Shown here in pieces: positions 1 to 12,028 of a stretch of DNA of 64,000 bases (position 1 is the stretch's first letter; every line of letters begins with the position of its first letter). The translations under genes were made by a program, and so were the position numbers. The notes under the pieces were generated by a model, which searched no databases, was not told where the DNA came from, and saw nothing but the letters and a program-made list of their open reading frames with translations. Location of the stretch: positions 13,367,529 to 13,431,528 of the forward strand of contig NC_035169.2 in assembly GCF_001659605.2 (NCBI RefSeq), given 5' to 3'. Source of the stretch: Manihot esculenta. Taxonomy: Eukaryota; Streptophyta; Magnoliopsida; Malpighiales; Euphorbiaceae.

Positions 1-171
1 GAAAGTGGCTGTTTTTTTGGCATTCTTTGGCACTTTTAAGAGCATTTTCTTCAAATTGTTTCTTCACACCTAATATTTGCAAAACATGATTAAAACCACA
101 AAATTAGGTAGAATAGGTGCAAATAAACATCAACAAGATCATGAAAATATGGACTAAAATATGCTCTATCA
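1..171 (-). repeat. Athila-type LTR end (fragment)
   Basis: This is the terminal part of an LTR on the minus strand. Its right end, read in reverse complement, begins TGATAGAGCATATTTTAGTC and closely follows the start of the LTR at 13486. It continues beyond the left edge, so solo LTR or full element cannot be decided. It interrupts CRM gag sequence that resumes at 172 with a short GTGTA stretch that could be half of a target duplication. Confidence 0.75.
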
Positions 172-173
172 GT

Positions 174-2627
174 GTACCATATGTAGATAACAGTATGAAC
201 TCCATAAAGATGAAGATTCCAAGCTTCAATGGTAAGGCTGATGTTGATGCATATTTAGAGTGGTAGCGTAAAGTGGAGATGGTTTTTAACTGTCAAAACT
301 ATTCCGACGATAAAAAGGTAAAACTTGCTGCCCTTGAGTTTTCAGATTATGCACTAATATGGTGGGATGAGCTTGTGAAATCTAGGAGAAGGAATAGAGA
401 GTTATCCATTGCTAGTTGGGACGAGATGAAGCGAATCATGAGGAAGAAATATGTGCCTACTTATTACCCTAGAGATCTCCATCATCAGTTGCAAAGATTA
501 ACTCAGGGATCAAAGTCTGTTGATGAGTATCATAAGGAGATGGAGTTGCTCCTGATCAAAGCAAACATAGTGGAGGAGGAAGACCAGACTATGGCTCGTT
601 TCTTTGGTGGTCTAAACAAGGAGATTGCTGATGTGGTTGATTTGCAACCATATGTTGATTTGGAAGATTTAGTGAACATTTCCATTAAGGTGGAAAGACA
701 AAGAGGCCGAAATAGATGGGGTAGTAACAGGGCTGCCCAAAACTCCAACAGCAAATGGGGTTCCAAATGGAACACCAAGGCTGGTCCTAAAAGGTTTGAT
801 AAGTTTTTAACTCAAAAAGGCATGTTACCTTCCAAAGAAACATCCAACTCTCATGGTAAAAATGAATCAGTCCTTAAATCTAATAAGACTAGAGATATTC
901 AGTGCTTTAAATGTAAAGGGCGTGGGCATTATGCTAATGAGTGTGTTAATAAACGTGCCATGATAGTGAGGGGAGATGAGATAGTCTCCGAAACTGATTC
1001 TGATTCTGATGAAATACCACCTTTAGAAGATTGTTCTGATGTAGAGATAGAAGAGTATCCTGTTCAGGGAGAGTCCTTAGTAATATTGCATAATTTAAAT
1101 ATTTCTATTAAGGAAGAGGGACTTGAACAATGTGAAAACATCTTTCACACTCGTTGTTTAATAGGTGGTAAAGTCTATTGCATGATAATAGATTCGGGTA
1201 GTCAAGTTAATTGTGCTAGTACTATTTTAGTTGATAAATTAGGACTAGAAACTATTAAACACCCTAATCCTTACAGACTTCAAGGGTTGAATGATAGTGG
1301 CGAGGCAAAGGTAACCAAGCAATGTAAAGTGCCATTTTCTATTGGCAAGTATGTAGATGAGGTTACTTGTGATATTGTACCCATGCAGGCTGGACATATT
1401 TTGTTAGGTAGACCATGGCAATTTGATAGGCGTGTCATTTATGATGGGTATAGTAATAGGTTTTCTTTTACGTTCCTCGGTGTAAAACATATACTTGTAC
1501 CATTATCTCCTAAAGATGTATATGCAGATCAAGTGAAATTACAACAATTTGCTAAATTGGGTAAGGGAGGTGAGACAAGTAAAAAGAATGAGGGAAAAGA
1601 GGCCAGTAGTAAAAAGAAAGTTTCGAATGGCCCAAAGGAGAGTGACTCCACAGGAAAGGATAAAAATGAGAGATGTGCAGGAGAGAAAACGTTAGTGAGT
1701 GTGGAGGTAAAAGGACAGCTGAGTGAGAAGAGTAAAGAATTCAGCAAGTCTTTCTTTTATTGTAAAGAGAGAGAGTTGAAGAAGGCATACTTAGGGAAGA
1801 GAGCTTTGATTATATTGCGTTTTAGTTCCAATTTTATGATTGAGACTAACCCTACTGTTGAATTGCCTAGTTCTTTTTCTAAGTTATTGCAGGACTTTGC
1901 GGATGTATTTCCTGAGGAGGTGCCATTTGGGTTGCCACCCATTAGGGGAACAGAACATCAAATCGATTTTGTTCCTGGAGCTCAAATTCCAAACCGTCCA
2001 GCTTACCGTAGCAATCCTGAGGTGACGAAGGAATTGCAAAAGCAAGTTGATGAGTTGCTAGCTAAGGGACATATCAGGGAGAGCCTTAATCCATGCGCAG
2101 TACCTGTTTTGTTGGTTCCAAAGAAAGACAGAACAATGCACATGTGTGTTGATTGTCGTGCGATCAACAAAATTACTGTAAAGTATCGCCATCCTATTCC
2201 TAGATTAGATGATATGCTTGAAGAATTATGTGGTGTTGTTTTCTTTACAAAAATTGATTTGAAAAGCGGTTATCATCAAATTAGGATGAAGTTAGGTGAT
2301 GAGTGGAAAACTGCCTTTAAGACAAAATATGGTTTATATGAATGGTTAGTGATGCCTTTTGGCTTAACTAATGCACGTAGCACATTTATGAGATTGATGA
2401 ACCATGTTTTGCGTGATTACCTAGGTAAGTTTGTGGTTGTGTATTTTGATGATATATTGATTTATAGCCGAAACATGGATGACCACATTAGGCATGTTGA
2501 ACTTGTTTTACAGAAGTTGCGTGAACATGAACTGTATGCTAATCTTAAGAAATGCACATTTTGTACTGATAGTGTCATATTCCTAGGATTTATTATTAGT
2601 TCACGTGGAGTTGAGGTAGATACTTAA
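174..2627 (+). pseudogene. CRM gag-protease-RT (copy 1, broken)
   Basis: The frame is readable from 174, where a foreign LTR cuts off the gag N-terminus. A TAG at 264-266 replaces a Glu codon found in the sister copies. After it the frame is open for 784 codons from 273. In order it holds the gag core (WWDELVKSRRRN), a CCHC zinc knuckle CFKCKGRGHYANEC near 903-944, the protease triad DSG near 1190-1200, and the RT palm with [13 protein letters not shown] and the catalytic YFDDIL near 2440-2460. It ends at TAA 2625-2627, where sister copies have GAA (Glu). The product would be the structural shell, protease and polymerase of the element. The breaks make it a pseudogene. Confidence 0.9.
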
Positions 2628-3440
2628 AAGGTTAAGGCTATCCAAGAATGGCCTACACCTAAGAATGCTAATGAGGTGAGATCCTTTCATGGATTAGCAA
2701 GCTTCTATAGGAGGTTTGTTAGAGATTTTAGCACTATTGCTGCACCTCTAAATGACATCATTAAAAAGGCTGTAGGATTTAAATGGGGTAAAGAACAGGA
2801 ACTTGCATTTAACACATTAAAAGAAAAACTTACTACTGCTCCTGTTTTAACGTTACCTGATTTTTCTAAAACCTTTGAAATCGAATGTGATGCTTGTGGG
2901 ATTGGTATTGGTGCTGTTCTTATGCAGGAAGGCCGACGCATAGCATATTTCAGCGAGAAGCTAGGTGGCACACATTTGAACTATTCTACCTATGACAAAG
3001 AGTTCTACGCACTGATTAGGGCTCTTGAAGTTTGGGAACACTACTTGCTGCCTAATGAGTTTGTGATTCATACCGACCATCAGTCTCTCGAATACTTGAA
3101 GGGACAAGGTAAGTTGAACAAGCGGCATGGTAAGTGGGTTGAATATCTCGAAATCTTTTCTTATGTGATTAAATACAAGCAAGGTAAAGAGAATGTGGTT
3201 GCTGATGTACTATCTAGACGTTATGCATTGACTTCCATGCTTAGTTCTAAGTTGTTAGGGTTTGAGCATTTGAAAGATATGTATGAGAATGATACTAATT
3301 TTTCTGATGTATTTAAGGCATGTGAACATGGGGCATTTAACAAGTTTTATTTGCATGATGGGTTTCTTTTTAGGGGGAAACAAATATGCATACCCAATTG
3401 TTCAGTGCGTGAGTTGCTTGTTAGAGAATCGCATTCATGA
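2628..3440 (+). pseudogene. CRM RT thumb and RNase H (copy 1)
   Basis: This is the same frame as the upstream gag-RT piece, separated from it only by the TAA at 2625-2627; the first ATG after it is at 2676. It encodes the RT connection ([17 protein letters not shown]), the RNase H domain with its first acidic residue in [18 protein letters not shown], the later [14 protein letters not shown] and HTDHQSL motifs, and the start of the integrase region. It ends at TGA 3438-3440, where the sister copies read a Gly codon (GGA). RNase H would degrade the RNA strand of the hybrid during reverse transcription. Confidence 0.88.
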
Positions 3441-3446
3441 GGGTTA

Positions 3447-4601
3447 ATGGGACATTTTGGTGTGCAAAAGACTTTAGACATGTTGAATGAACACTTTTAT
3501 TGGCTTAATATGCGAAAATATGCAGAGAAAATTTGTGCTCAATGCTTTGCATATAAACAGGCTAAATCTAAGTCCTTGCCACATGAGTTGTATACCCCTT
3601 TGCCTGTACCTACTGAACCTTGGACTGATATATCTATGGATTTTGTGATAGGTTTACCTAGGACAAAAAGAGGTAGAGATTCAGTGTTTGTTGTTGTAGA
3701 TCGCTTTAGTAAGATGGCACATTTTATTCCATGTCAAAAAACTGATGATGTAACGAACATAGCTGATTTGTTTTTCAAGGAAGTAGTCTGTTTGCATGGT
3801 ATAACTAGGACTATTGTTTCTGATAGAGATTCTAAGTTCCTTAGTCATTTCTGGCGTGTTTTGTGGGGGAAATTAGGTACTAAACTTTTATTTTCTACTA
3901 CTTGTCATCCACAAACAGATGGCCAAACTGAAGTTGTTAATAGGACTTTAGGAACTATGCTTCGTGCTATTGTGGGTAGGAACTTGAAAACTTGGGAAGA
4001 ATGTTTGCCATATGTTGAATTTGCTTATAATCGCGCTATCCATTCTTCTACTGTTTATTCACCTTTTAAAATTGTGTATGGTTTTAATCCATTAACTGTA
4101 TTAGATTTAATGCCTTTACCTTTGAACGAGCTGTCTAATTTAGATGGAAAAGTGAAGGCTGAAATGGTTAAATCAATACACATGAAAGCGCGTGAACATA
4201 TTGAGAAGCGTAACAAAATGTATGAGAAACAGGTCAATAAGGGTCGCAAGAAAGTTGTATTCAGACCAGGTGATTGGGTTTGGATCCATATGCGAAAGGA
4301 AAGTTTTCCGACTCAAAGGAAATCAAAACTCGATTTTGGTACAGATTCGAGGACGAATCATTTTCAAGAGGGAGGGGATGATGTAAGCACGACCAACAAC
4401 ACCAAAAATGATGAGCTAGCATTGCCTCAAGGACCAATTACAAGGTTAAGATCCAAGAGGATGAAGGAAGCACTTCAAGGATTCATGAAGGAATATGTTG
4501 AAGTTTTGCAAATTCATTTTGAAGTTGAAGAACAATCTGGCCATTCCAAGTCAATTAGGCCGAATGTATCCTTATTGACAATCCAAATTTTGTATTTATA
4601 G
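3447..4601 (+). pseudogene. CRM integrase with a C-terminus encoded by the LTR (copy 1)
   Basis: The frame continues from the RNase H piece after the TGA. It has the end of the zinc-binding region (CAQC), the integrase core with the acidic triad in [17 protein letters not shown] and [12 protein letters not shown], then a basic tail. Relative to the copy at 43713, 41 codons are missing in frame between KSKLD and FGTDS; this removes the GPY/F-like region. The breakpoints share the bases GAT. The frame then crosses the purine tract and runs about 74 codons into the 3' LTR before stopping at 4601. Confidence 0.88.
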
Positions 4602-5121
4602 TGGGTAGTTATTTAGTAGTTGGTAGTTAACCAGTAGTGGGTAGTTATTTAGTAGTGGGTAGTTAACCAGTAGTGGGTAGTTATCCAGTAGTGGATAGTT
4701 ATCCAGTAGTGGATAGTGGCATAGATCATGGATCCATGCAAAGTAGTGGGTAGTGGCATAGATCATGGGTCCATGCATAGTAGTGGGAAGTGGCAAAGAT
4801 CATGGGTCTTTATTTAGGTTATATAAGCATCTCTTTTTCTATATTATACACAGGTTATCAATTATTCAATACAATTGGTTTATGCGATTCTTCTTTGAGA
4901 GCTTAAGAGAGATCTTGGTTCTGGACATTGCATCACAAATAAGGTTTGATACTAACTAGTGTGATTCTTATTCTTGCTGCTCTTAAAATCAATCCATTAT
5001 AAGTGTTCTTAATTGCATGTTAATTAAGGGTGCTTTAGATTGGGGAATTATTTTCTGAATTAAGTTCTTTTTATTAGGGTATGTGTCGTTTCAGTCTCTA
5101 ATAGGCTGGGGTTCCGCATCA
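4379..5121 (+). repeat. CRM-family LTR (3', copy 1)
   Basis: About 743 bp with ends TGATG...CATCA, preceded by the purine tract at 4365-4378. It carries a short tandem repeat of units like AGTAGTGGGTAGTTA (4600-4790), a TATATAAG box near 4820 suited to the transcription start, and the end of the polyprotein frame. Confidence 0.9.
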
Positions 5122-5866
5122 ATTGCAATGTTCACCAAGTCTTCCAAATCAGCATATGGTTGCAAATCAACCACATTAGCAATCTCCTTGTTAAGACCAC
5201 CAAAGAAACGAGCCATAGTTTGGTCTTCCTCCTCCACTATGTTTGCTTTGATCAGGAGCAACTCCATCTCCTTATGATACTCATCAACAGACTTTGATTC
5301 CTGAGTTAATCTTTGCAACTGATGATGGAGATCTCTATGGTAATAAGTAGGCACATATTTCTTCCTCATGATTCGCTTCATCTCGTCCCAACTAGCAATG
5401 GGTAACTCTCCATTCCTTCTCCTAGATTTCACAAGCTCATCCCACCATATTAGTGCATAATCTGAAAACTCAAGGGCAACAAGTTTTACCTTTTTATCAT
5501 CGGAATAGTTTTGATAGTTAAAAACCATCTCTACTTTACGCTCCCACTCTAAATAGGCATCAACATCAGACTTACCATTGAAGCTTGGAATCTTCATCTT
5601 TATGGAGTTCATACTATTATCTACATATGGTACACGATCATTGAACCTTCTGGCTCGGAAAGGGGCTGATTGTGCCTCATTTTCCTCTTCATAGGATGGA
5701 TCGGGTGTATCATCATCCCTCTGAATGGACTTGCCCTTTGAAGATCTAAGGTTGTCCTCAAGGTTATCCATTCTCGAATTTAGCTTCTGAAAGCTATCCA
5801 TGAAAGCTTTATATCTTTAAGATCAAATGTAGGGTCAGAAGTATCACCAGTATTATGCCCAGACAT
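5122..5866 (-). pseudogene. CRM gag N-terminal part (copy 2, truncated)
   Basis: The natural start is the ATG read in reverse at 5864-5866, giving the MSGHNTGDTSD beginning shared with the copy at 37461. Four bases are missing near 5815 in a TA-rich run, shifting the frame; an open frame restarts at 5801 (MDSFQKLNSRMDN). The gag core WWDELVKSRRRN and the segment up to VNIAI are present. The zinc knuckle lies on the far side of the insertion and is not in the window. Confidence 0.85.
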
Positions 5867-6835
5867 TATAGAAAAAAATTCACAATTCCCTCAACTCACG
5901 TGTTTAATTTTCAAGCACTCACTTGGTATCTCAAAAGTGCACTTCAGAATAAAGACTCAATAAGCCAAGTTTGTATGATTCAAATAATAAGAAAGCAAGG
6001 AAAGACCTAAGAAGAAAAGATAGGAAACAACACTAGATGCAAACTGACCAAAATGAACAAATATATTGATTTAGCACACAAAAGTTAAATTTCGTGTACT
6101 AAGTGTAATTAGATGTTCAACAATGTGCAATTTGTCAAACTAAATGTAAGGAACCAACAGACAGAAAGACACCAAATTAACAAACTAAGAATCAAAAATT
6201 GACAAGACGGATGTGCTTAACACGAAGTTTTCCCTAAGCATGCAATCCTAGGTTAACTGATATTAATATTGACTCAACAGAAACCATTCAAAGCAAGCAA
6301 ACAAAATAGACACTTAAAACAGCAAGTATTAAGTACAACTGTTTTATGAAAATACTACCCAAATTTGCCCTAAACCTACCCCAAACATGTATTTCGAATT
6401 CCAAGCCCAGATATATGTTCAAGGTATATGAAATATGATTTATATCAGTAGATATCAATCAGAATGAAGTTTGAACAAATGACCTAGAGTGACAGAAATT
6501 CTTTTTTTTTTATTTTTTTTCTTCTTGTTTTGGTTTTTTTTTTTTTATATGGACAGAAGTAAAACACTGAAAATACTATTCTAAGAGTATTAGAATAGCA
6601 GCATATGAATTAGGGCAGAAAGCATAAACCAAATCACTAAAGATAGTAATTCCGCCTAAACAAGAATTTAAGGTAAAATTTGATTTGAAAAGCAACCAAA
6701 CAATGTATTCGACTCTAATAGATATCCCAAACCAGATTTTCAAAGTGATATATTCAGCCAATAATGGACAAAATTGAATGCAAAGATGCAAAGGATAGTT
6801 AAGAAATTATTACTAAGCCTAGCTCTGATACCAAT
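5867..6835 (-). other. CRM leader with primer-binding site (copy 2)
   Basis: Untranslated leader between the LTR and gag. The reverse complement of 6822-6834 reads TTGGTATCAGAGC, the usual initiator Met tRNA primer site, next to the LTR. A T-rich tract at 6498-6546 is an A-rich run in the sense of the element. A 71-codon frame at 6576-6791 (minus) also appears in the two other leaders, but nothing shows that it is translated. Confidence 0.8.
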
Positions 6836-7504
6836 TGGTGCGGAACCCCAGCCTATTAGAGACTGAAACAACACATACCCTAGTAAAAAGAAGTTAATTC
6901 AGAAAATAATTTCCCAATCTAAAACACCCTTAATTAACATGCAATTAAGAACACTTATAATGGATTGATTTTAAGAGCAGCAAGAATAAGAAACATACAA
7001 GTTAGTATCAAACCTTATTCGTGATGCAATGTCAAGAACCAAGATCTCTCTTAAGCTCTCAAAGAAGAATCGCATAAAGCAATTGTATTGAATAATTGAT
7101 AATCTGCCTACAATATGGAAAAAGGATGCTTTATATAACATAAATAAAGACCCATGACCTTTGCCACTTCCCACTTATGCATGGACCCATGATCTATGCC
7201 ACTACCCACTACTCTGCATGGATCCATGATCTATGTCACTATCCACTACTGGATAACTACCAACTACTAAATAACTTCCCACTATAAATACAAAATTTGA
7301 ATTGTCAATAAGGACATATTTGACCTAATTGACTTGGAATTGCCAGATTGTTCTTCAACTTCAAAATGAACTTGCAAAGCTTCAACATATTCCTTCATGA
7401 ATCCCTGAAGTGCTTCCTTCAACCTCTTGGATCTCAACCTTGTAATTGGTCCTTGAGGCAATGCTAGCTCATCATTTTTGGTGTTGTTGGTCGTGCTTAC
7501 ATCA
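6836..7504 (-). repeat. CRM-family LTR (5', copy 2)
   Basis: About 669 bp in reverse orientation. Its inner end carries CACCA rather than CATCA, a single change from the family ends. It has fewer of the AGTAGTGGGTAGTTA-like repeat units than copy 1. The outer end at 7504 abuts an Athila protease sequence. Confidence 0.88.
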
Positions 7505-9507
7505 GGTCTCCCTAACAATAGATCGGTAGAGCTAGATGAACTGTCATCTTCCATGTCCAAGACGAAAAAGTCTGTTGGAAAAATTAAGTTCCCTACTTAA
7601 ACCAAGACATCCTCCAACACACCCTCAGAGTAGACTATCGATCTATTGACGAGTTGGAGTGTGGTTCCAGTTTGTTTCAAAGGATTTGTGTTCAAAGAAA
7701 AATAAATAGGCAGAGGCATAACATTTATTGATACTCCTAGATCACACATTGTTTTCCTAATTCTAAAATTTTCAATTTTACATGATATTGCAAATATGCA
7801 TTTATTTTTACATTTGTGTAGAATCTTTCTTTAAAGTACAACTGACACAGTTCCAAATAATTTTCTTTTATTATTGCATAAATCTTTTAGAAATTTTGCA
7901 TACCTGGTTATTTGCTTTATAGTTTCAAAAAGAAGTGTATGTACCTGGATTTTGCAAAAAATCTCCAAGATATCTTTTTCTTCCCTTTCCCTTTTGGACT
8001 GAGGAAGTCTTTCAAGAAAAGGAGGGTGTGTTACCTGAATTAGGGGTTGTTCTAGTTCTGATTTTTGGATCTGTTTCTCTATTTGAATTTTCAGCTCTGT
8101 TTGTGGCATCAAACCTGTCACACTGCCTTAAGCAAGCTTCTTCGAGCTGGCAGTTTTCAATTCCTTTATACTTCGTGATGTGATTGCTTTTACATTTTGT
8201 TTTAGGTTTGGAACGGTTTGGGAAGGCAGTTTCCCTTGAGATTCCAGCTTGTTCATCGAAATGGCGAGTTGGCTCATTTGGTTCTCCAAATTTTGTATTC
8301 TTGACTTTGTTTCCTATTGAAAGGTAAGGGCGTTGTTAGCAAGTGATTGCACAATGTCTTCTAAAGATATACCTGACTTTGTAGCTTGATAATTCACTCT
8401 TGGTTGAAAATTTTGATGTTTATTCCCATAGATAAAGTTGAGATGATCTTTCCACCTAGGATTATACGTATTTGAAAATGGATCATACTTCCTTTGCTGT
8501 CCATTGAATCCTCCAATTGCATTTACCTGTTGCTCATCTTCTTGAAGGGTGGGACATATATCTATGGGATGGTCAGCTTTTTTGCAAATGCTGCAAGTCC
8601 TCGCATTATTTTCTGTAGCGAATTGTTAAATTATAGTGGTAAGTTGTGAAATTTTAAAGTCTAAAGATGTTATACTTATCTCATTAGCACTCCTAGGGAT
8701 GTTTTCTTCTTGGCCATACTGCCTAGAGTTGCTGGCCATTTTTTAGATTAGATTTTTACCCTCTTCAGGATTCATTTCTGAAATGACTCCTCCACTAGCA
8801 GCATCAATTATTCTTCTTTCTAAAGGCAACAACCCTTCATAGAAGTGAAGGTTGAGTTTTTTTAGCGTGATTCCATTTTTCGGACTGCTTGCAATCAATT
8901 TCTTGTAATGTTTTCAATATTCATGGAGGGTTTCATTCTTTCTTTGCTTGATTCTACTAATTTCTTTCCTTATAGATGAAGCTTTAGTTGCTAAAAAAAA
9001 TCTTTCTAACAACAAATCTCTAATTTGCACTCAAGTGGTAATTGATCTTAGGGGCAAATAGTAAAGTCAATCTTTAGCAGATTCAACCAAAGTAAAAGGA
9101 AAGGCTACTAATATGATATGTTCATCATTTATCCCCTATGGTCTCATATTTGAAAAAATAACGTAAAATTCTTTCAGATGGCGATGTGGGACTTTATTCT
9201 CCAGCCCATAGAATTTCGGTAACATGTGAATCATACATGTTCGCAATTTCAGGGGTGCATTCTGCACTGGGTACGTGATGCAAATGGATTGCTCTTGGGC
9301 AGCCATCTTTTTCCTTCTATTGGAACTTTCTAGGGGTTCGGGCAGGTTTGCAGTTGTAGAATCCTCGGTGTTCTCACTTGCAGATGTTCAGGTAGGCAGC
9401 TGAGAGGTTCTCGAAATTGCCTGTGTTTGGAACTTAATTGCTTTCCTCAACTGTTTTGTAGTCTTCTCTATTTCTGGATCAAATTAAATTCTACTCTTTT
9501 CAGACAT
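7505..9507 (-). pseudogene. Athila C gag-protease (decayed)
   Basis: Read on the minus strand from an ATG at 9505-9507 (MSEKSRI). Recognisable pieces are the gag matrix-like stretch (LRTCMIHMLPKFYGL, PHRHLKEF), the YYLPLRSIT segment, a CCHC knuckle CSICKKADHPIDIC near 8570-8610, the linker PPFLERLPQSKREREEKDIL near 8020, and the protease DLGVSINVMPL followed by DLLLGRP at the 7505 edge. There are at least half a dozen stops and frame changes. The order and wording match the gag-protease of the element at 15368, so the Athila call is firm although the copy is dead. Confidence 0.8.
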
Positions 9508-9561
9508 ATTCATAAAAATAAAAATAAATTATTAGAAGTCCTCGGCAATGGCGCCAAAATT

Positions 9562-10583
9562 TGACGAGTCTCGAATCTGTCAATTAAAACTGATTCCCCT
9601 TTTCTAATTTAATAATTATTGTAGACAGAGCAAATGAGTGTCGATCCCACAGAGACTTTAAATTTATTTAAATTAAATGCCAAGTGAAGAAGAAAAATTG
9701 TTTAAAATGTAAGAGAGAAGAAGGAAATTTCTATTTTCAATTTCAAGAAAACTATAAGAAGAAATAAAGTAAGTGTGATTGAATGATGAAATAAATAATT
9801 AATTTAAAAGCTCATTTGACGATAATCAAAGTTAAGAGGTTTCCATTTGATTATTGATATTTCAAAACATAATTCATTTAATTTCCCATTGTTTGGTTAT
9901 AGTGCTCAAACAAGCGAATCCTACCAATTTTTCCTTAAAATTAAATTAATTTGCAAAGTGTTAAATTAATTTCTAATTAATTAACAACCCCAACAAGCGT
10001 ATAGATTTAATTAATTAATTACTTTAAGAAAAGAAGAACTCAAACTTTATTAATAACTACAAGCGAATTATTTAAATCAAATCAATCAGTTTCTTAACAT
10101 AAGTAGATATGCTGATTGCTACTTGCATTAACCCAATTAAACAATTATGTATTTGCTTGAGTTTAATTAGCAATATATTTTCTATTTAGGATATTCAATA
10201 GCCTTCTTGAATTCTTAAAAAGACAACAATGGAGGTGGTGTTTCTCAAAAATAAAAAAAAAGAATGAAAAAAGAAATTAAGTTTAAGAGAACTTAAGAAC
10301 AAATATCACAACTTAAATAAAATCTCAATTTGATTAACCTTCAACTGAAAAAGAGTATTTAGCCATTAAGGGTCATAACAAAAATGCAGAAAAATAAAAA
10401 GAAGAAAAAGAGCTTCGGCTAGAGAAACCTAGATGAAGAGGAGAGAATTGGGAGATGAGTAGATGTGAGAAGACGATTTCCTACTTCTAAAAGTCTTTAT
10501 ATAGGCTTTTTCCAATAAAGAGATAAAAGAAAATATTTAAAATTTAAAAGAAATAAAATAAATCAACAAACCCTCTATGGTTG
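9562..10583 (-). repeat. Athila C 5' LTR (partial)
   Basis: The inner end, in reverse complement, is ...GACTCGTCA just before the primer site. A TATATAAAG promoter box lies near 10498-10506 on the minus strand. The upstream part is cut by element G; the rest should lie after 47338, but I cannot place its outer end. Confidence 0.65.
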
Positions 10584-12028
10584 TGACTATGCGGTTGTCG
10601 AAGCCGGTCAAAAATAATCTTTTTGGTTATCAACAATTTTACAACTGCAGATAATGGCAAAAGGATCGAATCCACGGGGAATTGATACTTACCTATTTTC
10701 CTTATCAAGACCAAGTAAACAAACTAAAAGTAAACAAACCGAAAGCAAAGTAAAAGGGGGATTTTGAGATTGATGAACTAAACTAGAATTAAAAGCAATA
10801 AAGTAAAGCAACTAATAAAGTAAAGAAATTCAAATATGAGAAAAGCTCTAGTCGAAGAATTGGATCCACTTCAGTTGTTGGGATTGATCATTGACACTTA
10901 GGTTCCTTTGTTTGATTCAACAAATTAGTTATGGAGATAGAGACGCTTCTCACCACTATATCCCTCCTTAATCATAAATTAATTAGGGAATGTCCTCTAA
11001 CTAATCACTAATCAACAAGTTGCCAAGGAACGTCCTTGGGCCTTTGGTATCTAACAACTGTCAATTGCATTAAGAAATAGAGAGACCTAATTCTAGCTAC
11101 CCAAACGTATGGTGATATCGCTAGATCATGCAATTTCCTTAGTTTTTACACCAAGTGTTTTTGTGTTTGAATAATCCAAGCAATTACGGACTCAAAACTA
11201 TCAAAACTAACAAATTATTACTTTGAAATCAAGAATCAACGTAGATCTAAACAACAAAGCAATAATGGAATCAAGCATGAAATTGCATAAATACTGAAAA
11301 ATGAAAGATAAACAGTGTATGTTCAGATCTCCCAATCCATAAAATAACTAAAGTTTCACCTAATCTTCAACTAGAAAAAAGAGTTTCAATCACTCATGGC
11401 TGAAACAAAACAAAAAGAAAGAGAAGAGGAAAGGAACCAATAGGCGCTTGGAGAGGAAGGAGAGGTGATGCCACTTGCAATCCCGTATGTGTGTCCAAGG
11501 GAGAGAAGAAAAGGCATGGGGCGGCTCCTTATGTGTCTTTTTATACTTGAAAGTGTTGCCCTAGGTCTCCTTGATGAGGTGAAGCCTTCTTTTGAATTTT
11601 GAATTTTGAATCTTGATTACTTAGGGGGCAAGTATGTCTTCTTGAGATTTGGCTTCCTAAATAAGCTGAATTTTGAAATTTGAAATTTGAATGTGCATCT
11701 TCTTGAGATTTGACTTCTTCAATAAGGGAAAGACTTCTTGAAGATTTGAAATTTGAATTTCAAATTACTCTGCTGAATGTACTTTCCTTACTTGTCACTT
11801 TCCTTATTTATCACTTTTCTTATTTATCTTCACTTCAGCTGCAACTTGACTTGGGCAAACAACTTATTCTCCTTTATCCCTTTTTAGGCAGTTTTAAGAG
11901 TATTTTCACCAGATTACCTCTTTACATCATTTTCTGTAAAATGAGATCAAAACCACAAAATTAGGCAGAAAAAATATAAATTAACATTAATAAAAACTTG
12001 ATAAAATGCTCGAAATTTGGTCTGATCA
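10584..12028 (-). repeat. Athila G 3' LTR
   Basis: About 1445 bp. In element sense it starts TGATCAGACCAAATTT and ends CGCATAGTCA, next to a GTGGGGGTATT purine tract at 12029-12045. It differs from its partner at 45892 at many positions, so the insertion is older than those nested in it. Confidence 0.87.

Larger units (their letters stand above)
172..5121 (+). mobile_element. Ty3/gypsy CRM-clade retrotransposon, copy 1 (5' part missing)
   Basis: The order is gag, protease, reverse transcriptase, RNase H, integrase, purine tract (4365-4378) and 3' LTR (4379-5121). The LTR has the ends TGATG...CATCA seen in every copy of this family. The gag and integrase-tail sequences resemble plant CRM chromoviruses. 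Three nonsense changes (264-266, 2625-2627, 3438-3440) and a 123-bp in-frame loss near 4335 make the copy inactive. The 3' flank at 5122 is the gag of an opposite-strand copy of the same family, so this copy inserted into that one. The left flank is cut by another LTR. Confidence 0.9.
5122..7504 (-). mobile_element. CRM-clade retrotransposon, copy 2 (5' end only)
   Basis: Minus-strand fragment with the 5' LTR (6836-7504), primer-binding site (6822-6834, initiator Met tRNA type), leader and N-terminal gag. It is cut at 5122 by the insertion of CRM copy 1, so the rest must lie left of the window. Its right flank GGTCT belongs to an Athila protease region, so this copy inserted there. Confidence 0.87.
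7505..10583 (-). mobile_element. Athila-clade retrotransposon C (5' part, degenerate)
   Basis: Minus-strand element with protease, gag, a primer-binding site and part of a 5' LTR. The reverse complement of 9541-9556 reads TGGCGCCATTGCCGAG, the Asp tRNA type site usual for Athila. Many stops show age. CRM copy 2 interrupts the protease at 7504/7505. Athila element G interrupts the LTR at 10583/10584, so C is the oldest host layer here. Confidence 0.8.

Noticed and set aside
1757..1942. Minus-strand frames inside CRM pol (also at 39056 and 62159)
   Set aside because: They are antisense shadows of the pol frame that recur only because the pol sequence recurs.
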